Positions 15,191 to 22,046 of a DNA stretch of 31,611 nt are shown here, piece after piece. The position numbers were made by a program, and so were the translations under genes. Location of the stretch: NCBI GenBank assembly GCA_035455185.1, contig DATIFQ010000003.1:1-31611 (forward strand), written 5' to 3'. The stretch is from JAEHDI01 sp035455185 (GTDB lineage Bacteria; Acidobacteriota; Terriglobia; Bryobacterales; Bryobacteraceae). The first letter of the stretch is position 1, and each line of letters starts with the position of its first letter. Under the pieces are notes generated by a model. That model had not been told where the DNA came from. It ran no database searches and saw nothing but the letters and a program-made list of their open reading frames with translations.

Positions 15191-16087
15191 ATGGCGAGTC
15201 ATATTCTCCAACAGATCAGAAAGGCCCTGAACAACCTCAACCCGAATGACGTCCGCAAACTTGCGGAGCGCCAGCTTACGATCGGCTTGGCCGCTTCGAG
15301 CAGCGAGGCGCTGGCGGCAATGGAGGATTACTTGGTGCCTCCATCCGTCTCTCATAGGCGGCGTCAGGAACTGGTCTCAGTCATCCACCGGATCGGAAAC
15401 CCCGGCGCACCGTCAAGGTTTGACATCGAGATCATTGAGGAAAGGCTTCCGGCCGCGCCCGGGTGCTTCCAGTTTTCGATGCGTGACCCGGAGCGCGTGA
15501 TCCGTGAGATCCTGCTCGAACGCGAGGACCTGGCGCTGCCCCTCGCCCGCCTGCTGCCGCCGTTTCGCAAGCGGGTGACACAGCGCATTATCCGCGACGT
15601 GGCGCGGGAAAACGCCGGCTTTTCTTTGCTCACCGCCCTGCCGGATATTCTTCCGAGCGTCCTCAGCCTCCCATGGGCCGCCGGCGAATTCGCCTCGGAC
15701 ACAACGGTGCTCACCGTGAACCAGGTGCGCATGGCCTTTCTGCTCGCTGCGGCGAGCGACCGGAAGGTGGGCTACCTCGAGCAGAAGGCGCAGATTGCCT
15801 CGATTATCGCCGGTGCGTTCGGCTGGCGAGCGCTGGCCCGTCAACTGATAGCCAAAATTCCACTGGGCGGTGGGCTGATTCCAAAGGCGGCGGTCGCCTA
15901 TGCCGGCACTTATGTCGTAGGGACAGGCTTAGAGCGATTCTACGGGCGCGGCTACGCGCTGACCCGCGCGGAACGCAAGCAGGCCTATCAAAAGGCATTG
16001 GAGGACGGCAAGGAGCTCTCCCGGCTGCTTCTTGAGAGGGCCCGCAGCGCAACCAAACGAGATCGGTATGCGTCAGAAAAAGGGTGA
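15191..16087 (+). CDS. DUF697/YcjF-like membrane-associated protein
   Basis: The 298-residue protein has a charged helical N-terminal half (NPNDVRKLAERQLTIGLAASSSEALAAMEDYLVP). From about residue 145 a hydrophobic domain begins, with FSLLTALPDILPSVLSLPWA, TVLTVNQVRMAFLLAAASDRKVGYLEQKAQIASIIAGAFGWRALARQLIAKIPLGGGLIPKAAVAYAGTYVVG split over several segments. The QVRM-type helix, glycine-rich hairpin and AYAGTYVVGTGLERFY end recall the DUF697/YcjF group, whose members often accompany GTPases. No GTPase is present here. The start lies nine bases after the nuclease stop, so the two are probably cotranscribed. The function of the family is unclear. Confidence 0.62.
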   Translation: MASHILQQIRKALNNLNPNDVRKLAERQLTIGLAASSSEALAAMEDYLVPPSVSHRRRQELVSVIHRIGNPGAPSRFDIEIIEERLPAAPGCFQFSMRDPERVIREILLEREDLALPLARLLPPFRKRVTQRIIRDVARENAGFSLLTALPDILPSVLSLPWAAGEFASDTTVLTVNQVRMAFLLAAASDRKVGYLEQKAQIASIIAGAFGWRALARQLIAKIPLGGGLIPKAAVAYAGTYVVGTGLERFYGRGYALTRAERKQAYQKALEDGKELSRLLLERARSATKRDRYASEKG

Positions 16088-16115
16088 TCTTGGTTCTTCA
16101 GACCGGAGGTGTTAC

Positions 16116-16916
16116 ATGATGTTGCGCATGACGGCCTTGCTGGCGATGACGCTCAGCCTTGTACTTGCGGACAGGCTGACGTTGCGCGACGGCAGGGAGG
16201 TGGAAGGTACGTATCTCGGTGGCGACGCGCGTCAGGTTCGCATGGCGGTCGGCGACAAAATCGAGAGTTATCGGGTATCGGAGATCACGAGCCTCCAGTT
16301 TGGCGGGGCGACGGCAGCGGCACCGGTTACTTCGGGTTCGGGCGCCACGACCACCCTCGCGGCGGAGACGAAACCGGCGGACACCAAGCCCGCGGCGGCT
16401 GCACCCGCTTCCGGAAAGGAAATTCCTGCCGGTACCGAAGTGGTCATTCGCATGATCGACGACGTGGATTCGGAGGTCAGCCGCGTGGGCCAGACATATA
16501 AAGCAAGCCTGGATGAGCCGGTGATCGTGAACGGCAACACGCTGATTCCTCGAAACGTCGACGTGACCGTGAAGCTGATCGAGGACCAGCAGTCAGGCAA
16601 GCTGACTGGACGCACGGAGCTGACGCTGGCGCTGGTGGACGTCACCGTGGACGGTAAGCAGGTGCCTGTCGTCACCCAGGAAGTCACACAGGCAAGTGAG
16701 TCGCGCACCGGGCGGACCGCAAAAGTAGTTGGAGGGACCGCGGCCCTCGGCGCGATCATCGGCGCGATTGCCGGAGGCGGTAAAGGCGCCGCAGTCGGAG
16801 CGACGACCGGCGCGGGCGCCGGCGCGGCGGTACAGGTCTTGACGAAGGGACAGCGTGTTCGAATTCCTTCGGAGACCCGGCTGACTTTCACGCTGAAAGA
16901 GCCGGTTCGACTCTAG
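16116..16916 (+). CDS. Exported glycine-zipper envelope protein
   Basis: The 266-residue protein has a signal peptide (LRMTALLAMTLSLVLA). Next comes a small SH3-like domain at residues 20-65 (DRLTLRDGREVEGTYLGGDARQVRM), then a low-complexity Ala/Pro/Thr linker to about residue 105. A beta domain of about 85 residues follows (IPAGTEVVIRMIDDVDSEVSRVGQTYKASLDEPV). The tail holds a glycine zipper (GGTAALGAIIGAIAGGGKGAAVG) flanked by RVRIPSETRLTFTLKEPV. Glycine zippers insert into or pack against membranes. The ATG at 16116 sits seven bases after a strong GGAGGT, so this start is well supported. It lies 28 bases after the DUF697-like gene and may be cotranscribed, though its own strong ribosome-binding site would also allow independent control. 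Confidence 0.78.
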   Translation: MMLRMTALLAMTLSLVLADRLTLRDGREVEGTYLGGDARQVRMAVGDKIESYRVSEITSLQFGGATAAAPVTSGSGATTTLAAETKPADTKPAAAAPASGKEIPAGTEVVIRMIDDVDSEVSRVGQTYKASLDEPVIVNGNTLIPRNVDVTVKLIEDQQSGKLTGRTELTLALVDVTVDGKQVPVVTQEVTQASESRTGRTAKVVGGTAALGAIIGAIAGGGKGAAVGATTGAGAGAAVQVLTKGQRVRIPSETRLTFTLKEPVRL

Positions 16917-16933
16917 CGTTTCCCATCCGGTAG

Positions 16934-16962
16934 GATGATGGGGACGGAGAGATCCCATCATC
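16934..16962 (+). promoter_or_regulatory. Hairpin that loops out the Shine-Dalgarno and pairs the start of the SDR gene
   Basis: GATGATGGG at 16934-16942 is the perfect reverse complement of CCCATCATC at 16954-16962. The 11-base loop contains GGAGAGA, a good Shine-Dalgarno match. The presumed ATC start codons at 16957 and 16960 lie in the 3' arm. A structure of this kind would control access of ribosomes to the start. Confidence 0.5.
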
Positions 16963-17697
16963 GACACACCGGTTGCCATCATCACAGGAGCGAGCCGCGG
17001 AATCGGCCGCGGAATCGCCATTGAGCTAGCGCGCACCCACCAGGTGCTTGCGACCTACAAAGGGCGCCGGGACGCCGCCGAGTCGCTGCGGGCGGAGACC
17101 GGCGCCGAAATCTTCCAGTGCGACGTCGGGTCGCGTGACGATCGGCAGGCGCTCCTCGAGTTCGCTCGAGAGCGTTTTGGACGGCTTGACCTGCTCGTCA
17201 ACAATGCCGGCATGGCCCCCCGCGAGCGTCGCGACATCCTCGAAGCAACGGAAGAGAGCTTCGACGAACTGATCGCGACCAACCTCAAAGGGCCCTACTT
17301 CCTCACACAACAGGCGGCGCGGTGGATGGCGGAGCAGGGCCGCGGGCGCATCGTCTTTGTCACGTCCATTTCGTCTTACACGGCCTCGGTGAATCGCGGG
17401 GAGTACTGCGTGTCGAAAGCCGGTCTGAGCATGGCGGTAGCGCTCTACGCGCAGAGATTAGCGGCGGCCGGCGTTCAGGTGTTCGAGATCCGGCCGGGGA
17501 TCATTCGGACCGACATGATCGCGGCAGTCGAGCAGGTCTACGAGGAGAAGATCGCCGGCGGCCTGCTACCACAGCGGCGCATGGGTGAATCCACGGACAT
17601 TGCCCGTGCGGTGCGCGCAATAGCCGACGGCCTGCTCGACTACTCGACGGGCCAGGTGCTGAACGTCGACGGCGGGTTCCATCTCCGGAGCCTGTAA
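16957..17697 (+). CDS. Short-chain dehydrogenase/reductase with an apparent ATC start
   Basis: The roughly 246-residue protein is a classical SDR. From 16957 it reads DTPVAIITGASRGIGRGIA, with the nucleotide-binding TGxxxGxG at residues 10-17, then NNAG at 82-85, a serine-rich VTSISSYTAS strand, and the active pair Y150-x3-K154 (YCVSK). It ends LNVDGGFHLRSL as usual. The enzyme moves hydride between NAD(P) and an alcohol or keto group; the substrate is unknown. No ATG, GTG, TTG or CTG lies in frame between the stop at 16936 and the TGASRGIG motif. The first GTG at 17044 would delete that motif. The sensible starts are ATC at 16957 or 16960, six to nine bases after GGAGA. Either initiation is non-canonical or a base is wrong here. 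It leads the MFS-OYE-FAD set. Confidence 0.85.
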   Translation: MIDTPVAIITGASRGIGRGIAIELARTHQVLATYKGRRDAAESLRAETGAEIFQCDVGSRDDRQALLEFARERFGRLDLLVNNAGMAPRERRDILEATEESFDELIATNLKGPYFLTQQAARWMAEQGRGRIVFVTSISSYTASVNRGEYCVSKAGLSMAVALYAQRLAAAGVQVFEIRPGIIRTDMIAAVEQVYEEKIAGGLLPQRRMGESTDIARAVRAIADGLLDYSTGQVLNVDGGFHLRSL

Positions 17698-17709
17698 CGC
17701 CGACGCCGT

Positions 17710-17715
17710 GATAAT
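17710..17715 (+). promoter_or_regulatory. Possible -10 (GATAAT) before the MFS gene
   Basis: GATAAT lies in the 61-base gap between the SDR and MFS genes, 26 bases before a strong GAGGAAGGAG ribosome-binding region at 17737-17746. It may give the transporter set its own transcript. No -35 seen. Confidence 0.25.
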
Positions 17716-17758
17716 GTAGTACTTCCACTTTCCAGCGAGGAAGGAGTATTTTTCTCCC

Positions 17759-19042
17759 ATGAAGAAGGGGTTTTACGGCTGGTGGATTGTCGCGGCTTGT
17801 TTCCTGACTTTCGGAGTGTCGACAGGGTTCCCGTACTACAACATCGCGTTCTTTTTCGACTACTTCCGCGACGACCATAGCTGGCCGATCAGCTTCATCA
17901 CGATGGGCGCTCCGATCGCCGTGCTGCTGACGATCTGGGCAGGGCCGGTCATAGTGCCACGTTTCAGCCCGCGACTGCTGATTCTCGTCGGCACCGCCAT
18001 GACTTTCCTCGCATTTCAATGGTTCGCACGGCTCAGCGGCTCGCGGTGGGAGTACTTCGGCGCGTGGTGCTTGTACATGATCGGGTACTTCCTGTCCGGG
18101 CCGATTCCGCACCAGGTGATCATTTCGAACTGGTTCAAGGAGAAACGCGGCCGGGCCATGGGGATCACGTATGTCGGCGTGGCGGTGATCGGTTCCATTG
18201 GCAACAAACTGGGGCCGTACCTGGCGTCCCAGATGCCGTACACGGACGCGCTCAAGTACATGGGATTCCTGCTGCTGCTCGCCTGGCCGGTGGCGCTCTT
18301 CGTCCTGAAGGACAAGCCGCAAGACGTGGGCCAGTTCCCGGATGGCAAGGCGACGGCGGAGGAGGTTGCAAAGCCCGCCGTACTGGAGCCGCCCAAGAGC
18401 TTCGGGTTCCTGACCCGAAAATCCGCCTTCTGGCTGCTGTTGGTGGGAAGCGCGGCTTCGATCGGTTCGATCGCGGCGGTGAATTTCCACATGAAGTTCG
18501 TGTTCGAGGCTCAGGGCTTTGTGGAACAGGCGGCGCGGGACCAGATTTGGGGAACGGCTTCGTTCTGGGTCCTGTGGTCGAGCATCGCGGGACGGTTGTT
18601 GGCCGGTTACCTGGCTGACAAACTGCCTCGGAAGTACGTCATGCTTGCCACGTACATCGTTGTTGCCCTCGCGATTCCGACGCTGTTCCTCGTCAAGCCG
18701 GGCCACACGGGGTTCCTGTATGTGTTCGCGCTGGTGTTCGGATTCGCGATGGGTGCGGACTACATGCTGATTCCGCTGATGGCTGCAGACCAGTTCGGAC
18801 TGTCAACACTGGCCCGCGCGATGTCTGCAATTTTGCCGACGGATACCATTGCGCAGTTCTGGTTCCCGAACTTCGTGGCGCGGCTGCGAGATCTTGTTGG
18901 CGGCGACTACCACATCGCCATGATGGCCGTCTTCGGAACCGCTTTCCTGGGCGCGATCGCCATCGGTATGTTGCCGAGACACGGACCCAAGGATGAGGCA
19001 CTTCACGTACAAGACGCTCGCGGAACTGCGGCGAGACGCTGA
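17759..19042 (+). CDS. MFS transporter (MCT / oxalate-formate antiporter-like)
   Basis: The 427-residue protein has twelve hydrophobic segments in two halves, beginning YGWWIVAACFLTFGVSTGFPYYNIAFFF. The loop between helices 2 and 3 and the SNWFKEKRGRAMGITYVGVAVIGSIGNKLGP segment, with its W-F-x-K-x-R-G-x-A-x-G pattern, are typical of the monocarboxylate/oxalate-formate branch. A cytoplasmic linker rich in charge separates the halves at about residues 190-215. It probably brings in a small carboxylate or aromatic acid used by the neighbouring oxidoreductases; the substrate is not known. GAGGAAGGAG lies 12 bases before the ATG. Its last 50 bases overlap the start of the OYE gene in another frame. 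Confidence 0.88.
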   Translation: MKKGFYGWWIVAACFLTFGVSTGFPYYNIAFFFDYFRDDHSWPISFITMGAPIAVLLTIWAGPVIVPRFSPRLLILVGTAMTFLAFQWFARLSGSRWEYFGAWCLYMIGYFLSGPIPHQVIISNWFKEKRGRAMGITYVGVAVIGSIGNKLGPYLASQMPYTDALKYMGFLLLLAWPVALFVLKDKPQDVGQFPDGKATAEEVAKPAVLEPPKSFGFLTRKSAFWLLLVGSAASIGSIAAVNFHMKFVFEAQGFVEQAARDQIWGTASFWVLWSSIAGRLLAGYLADKLPRKYVMLATYIVVALAIPTLFLVKPGHTGFLYVFALVFGFAMGADYMLIPLMAADQFGLSTLARAMSAILPTDTIAQFWFPNFVARLRDLVGGDYHIAMMAVFGTAFLGAIAIGMLPRHGPKDEALHVQDARGTAARR

Positions 19043-20429
19043 GGTCCATGGGGCCCGGCACATCGTTTTCGAGGAGGAACCGAGCCGGGTTCGAGAGATC
19101 CTCGCCCGAAAAGTAAAGGTCGGGCCGCTGATCATCGGCAATTCGATCACCATTCACCCGATGGAGGGCTGCGACGGCACGCCCCAAGGACATCCGGACG
19201 AGCTGACGTGGCGGCGTTATGAGCGCTTCGCGGCCGGCGGCGCGAAACTGATCTGGTTTGAGGCGACGGCGGTCCGCGAGGACGGGCGCGCCAACACGCG
19301 GCAGCTTTGGCTCCACAAGGGCACGGCCGACGAGTTCGCCCGTCTGCTCGAAACGATCCGCCGCATTCATCGCGAGCGGTGTGGCACGGCTGACGACCTG
19401 ATCGAACCCCTTCAATTGACGCATTCCGGCCGATACAGCGTCCCCAAGCGGATTATCGCTTGTCACAACCCGGCCGTTGACCGGAAGACCGGCGTGCCGG
19501 CGGACTACCCGGTCATCTCCGACGACGAGCTCGAGCGGCTTGAAGACGATTACGTCGAGACGGCGCGGTTGGCGGTAGCGGCCGGCTTCGGGGCGGTCGA
19601 CATCAAGGCGACGCACGGCTATCTGCTGAACGAATTGCTTTCAGCCAAGCTGAGGGAAGGCCGCTATGGCGGCCCACTCGAAAACCGCACGCGGTTCATC
19701 CGCAACGTAATCGGCAAGATCCGGGCTGCGCTCGGCAACCGGCTTGTGTTGTGCATGCGGCTCGGGTGCTATGACGGAGTTCCATACACAACGGGGCCCG
19801 GCAACACGGGCGTGCCGCTCGAGCATCCGATTCCTTACCTGTACGGCTGGGGCGTCGACCCGAACGACCCGTTCCGGGAAGACCTGAACGAGGTGAAGCA
19901 GGCCATCGGTTGGTTCAAGGAGTGGGGTATCGAACTGCTGAATGTCTCAATGGGATCGCCATACTATAATCCCCACGTCGGCCGGCCGTTCGAAAAACCC
20001 GACGAAGGAAATTACGAGCCGCCGGAGCATCCGCTGCTCGGCGTGGACCGGCACTTTCGCATCGCCGGCGAATTGCAGCGGGCGATCCCCGACCTTCCGA
20101 TGGTTGGCACCGGCTATAGCTGGCTCCAGCAGTACGCCATTCATGCGGGCGCGCGGAACATCGCCGATGGAAACATCCGGCTCTTCGGACTCGGCCGGTG
20201 CGCCATCGCGTATCCAGACTTCGCGCGGGACGCGCTGGAAAAAGGCGAACTGGATGAGCACAGAGTATGTAAGACGGTTACGTTCTGTACCTACCTGATG
20301 CGGCAGAAGAACCATCCGCTGGGACAGTTCCCGACGGGCTGCGTGCCGTTTGACAAAGATGTCTACGGGCCGATCATGAAAGAGGCGCGGGAAGCCAGAC
20401 GCGCCGCCGAATCCAAACCGAAACACTGA
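18993..20429 (+). CDS. FMN-dependent Old Yellow Enzyme-type oxidoreductase
   Basis: The 478-residue protein is a TIM-barrel ene-reductase. It shows the FMN-binding start GPLIIGNSITIHPMEGCDG, then YERFAAGGAKLIWFEATAV and QLTHSGRYS with the active-site histidine. The phosphate/FMN-contact region ATHGYLLNELLSAKLREGRYGGPLENRTRF is followed by PMVGTGYSW and LGRCAIAYPDFA near the end. It is longer than plain OYE (about 370) but lacks the iron-sulfur CxxC and FAD domains of 2,4-dienoyl-CoA reductase. Two Cys lie in the tail (VCKTVTFCTYL) with a third in TGCVPFD. It may reduce a conjugated double bond in the compound taken up by the MFS protein. The start overlaps the transporter end by 50 bases, and the next gene starts eight bases after the stop. 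Confidence 0.88.
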   Translation: MRHFTYKTLAELRRDAEVHGARHIVFEEEPSRVREILARKVKVGPLIIGNSITIHPMEGCDGTPQGHPDELTWRRYERFAAGGAKLIWFEATAVREDGRANTRQLWLHKGTADEFARLLETIRRIHRERCGTADDLIEPLQLTHSGRYSVPKRIIACHNPAVDRKTGVPADYPVISDDELERLEDDYVETARLAVAAGFGAVDIKATHGYLLNELLSAKLREGRYGGPLENRTRFIRNVIGKIRAALGNRLVLCMRLGCYDGVPYTTGPGNTGVPLEHPIPYLYGWGVDPNDPFREDLNEVKQAIGWFKEWGIELLNVSMGSPYYNPHVGRPFEKPDEGNYEPPEHPLLGVDRHFRIAGELQRAIPDLPMVGTGYSWLQQYAIHAGARNIADGNIRLFGLGRCAIAYPDFARDALEKGELDEHRVCKTVTFCTYLMRQKNHPLGQFPTGCVPFDKDVYGPIMKEAREARRAAESKPKH

Positions 20430-20437
20430 GCACAGAC

Positions 20438-21988
20438 ATGCGTGTAATCCTATCCGTTCTTTTGAGTGCGGCCGGGGCATTGTCCCTGTCCGCGGCGCAG
20501 AATTTCGATCTCGTTGTTTATGGTGGCACCGCCGGTGGCGTAATAACCGCCGTCAGCGCAGCCCGGGAAGGAGCGAGCGTGGCTCTGCTGGAGCCGGGCC
20601 GTCACGTCGGCGGCATGGTGACGGGCGGCCTCAGCCGGACCGACCACGGTCGGAAAGAAACGGTTGGCGGCTACTCGCTCGAATTCTACAAACGGCTCGG
20701 CAAGAAGTACGGGACAGAGATCGAGTGGTATCCCGAGCCTCATGTGGCCGAGCAGGTCCTGCTCGAAATGATGAAAGAGGCGGGCGTCAAGGTCTTTTAT
20801 GGACGCCGGCTCCGCGAAAAGACCGGAGTGCGGAAGAAGGGCCGCCAGGTCGTTGAGATCGTCATGGAGAACGGCGCTGCGTTCCAGGCGAAAGTCTTCG
20901 CGGACTGCACCTACGAGGGCGACCTGATGGCGCAGGCGGGTGTCTCGTACACGTGGGGACGCGAGGGCTCCAGCCAGTACGGCGAGTCGCTGGCCGGGGT
21001 CAGGCCGAAAGACCGAGGCCACCAGTTCGACTTTCCGATCTCGGCGTACGACGCCAAGGGCCGATTGTTGCCGGAGATCGGCACGCAGCCGCGGGGCGAG
21101 CTGGGAGCTGCGGACAAGAAAGTCCAGGCATACAACTACCGGCTGATCATGAGCAAGGAGCCGTCGAACCGCCGCGCCATCGAAAAGCCCGCCGGCTACG
21201 ATCCCTGGCGGTACGAGCTGCTGGTGCGCTGGCTCCAGGGATTCGAGAAGCACAACGGCCGTGCGCCGCGCATCAATGAAGTGCTGTTGATCGGAACGTG
21301 CCAGGGCAACAAAGCGGACTTCAACAACCGTGGCGCCGTTTCGACCGATTACATCGGCAAGAGCTGGGATTACCCCGAAGCAAGCTACAAACGGCGCGCC
21401 GAGATCTGGCGGGAGCACGCCGACTACACAAAAGGCCTCCTCTACTTCTATGTGACGGATCCGCGCATCCCGAAATCATTGCAGGACGACATCCGGCAGT
21501 GGGGCTACGCGAAAGACGAATTCACGGACAACGACAATTGGCCCTACCAACTGTACGTGCGCGAGGCGCGCCGAATGACAGGCGGCTTCGTGATGACGCA
21601 GAAGGACATCCAGACCGAGCTGACAAAGCCCGACGCGATCGGCATGGGCTCCTATAACAGCGACTCGCACAACGTGCAGCGTTTCGTGCAGGCGGATCGC
21701 ACCGTGCAGAACGAGGGCAACATGGAGGTTTCGGTGACCCCGTATCAAATCCCGTACAGAATTCTTCTCCCGAAACGGACGGAGGCGGAGAACCTGCTGG
21801 TGGCAGTGTGCTTCTCGGCCAGCCACGTGACATATTCGACCCTGCGAATGGAGCCGGTCTACATGATCATCGGACACGCGGCCGGCGTGGCAGCTAAGAT
21901 GGCGATCGACAAGAAAGTGGCCGTGCAGGAGATCGACACGAAGGCATTGACCGCCAGGCTACGAGCGCAGGGAGCGGCGATGGAATAG
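20438..21988 (+). CDS. Exported FAD-dependent oxidoreductase (FAD_oxidored type)
   Basis: The 516-residue protein has an N-terminal signal (RVILSVLLSAAGALSLSAAQ) lacking twin arginines. A dinucleotide-binding motif follows, FDLVVYGGTAGGVITAVSAAREGASVALLE split over residues 24-52, and the family segment HVGGMVTGGLSRTD. Later come VFADCTYEGDLMAQAGVSY and a C-terminal FAD segment around EAENLLVAVCFSASHVTYSTLRMEPVYMIIGHAAGVAA. These enzymes oxidise polyols, sugar acids or aromatic compounds outside the cytoplasm. A Sec-type signal is unusual for a protein that must carry FAD. It follows the OYE stop by eight bases, so it is translated in the same operon. Confidence 0.88.
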   Translation: MRVILSVLLSAAGALSLSAAQNFDLVVYGGTAGGVITAVSAAREGASVALLEPGRHVGGMVTGGLSRTDHGRKETVGGYSLEFYKRLGKKYGTEIEWYPEPHVAEQVLLEMMKEAGVKVFYGRRLREKTGVRKKGRQVVEIVMENGAAFQAKVFADCTYEGDLMAQAGVSYTWGREGSSQYGESLAGVRPKDRGHQFDFPISAYDAKGRLLPEIGTQPRGELGAADKKVQAYNYRLIMSKEPSNRRAIEKPAGYDPWRYELLVRWLQGFEKHNGRAPRINEVLLIGTCQGNKADFNNRGAVSTDYIGKSWDYPEASYKRRAEIWREHADYTKGLLYFYVTDPRIPKSLQDDIRQWGYAKDEFTDNDNWPYQLYVREARRMTGGFVMTQKDIQTELTKPDAIGMGSYNSDSHNVQRFVQADRTVQNEGNMEVSVTPYQIPYRILLPKRTEAENLLVAVCFSASHVTYSTLRMEPVYMIIGHAAGVAAKMAIDKKVAVQEIDTKALTARLRAQGAAME

Positions 21989-22025
21989 AAGCGGCCGTAA
22001 CGTTGGCGGCCGGAAAGTCGCCGGA

Positions 22026-22044
22026 GGGGCGGCAACGCCGCCCC
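22026..22044. terminator. Hairpin between two convergent genes
   Basis: GGGGCGGC at 22026-22033 pairs perfectly with GCCGCCCC at 22037-22044 around AAC. It lies between the FAD oxidoreductase stop (21988) and the permease stop (22047), so it may serve both strands. No T-run follows. Confidence 0.5.
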
Positions 22045-22046
22045 GG

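Noticed and set aside
16934..16962. Inverted repeat before the SDR gene as an invertible promoter switch
   Set aside because: The segment between the arms is only 11 bases and no recombinase is encoded nearby; an RNA hairpin is simpler.
17501..18706. 401-codon open frame antisense to the SDR and MFS genes
   Set aside because: Composition is Arg/Pro/His/Gln-rich with no domain, and it mirrors two clear genes. It is a shadow frame of GC-rich coding DNA.
18993..20429. OYE protein as a 2,4-dienoyl-CoA reductase
   Set aside because: It lacks the CxxC iron-sulfur motif and the C-terminal FAD/NAD domains, and is about 200 residues too short.
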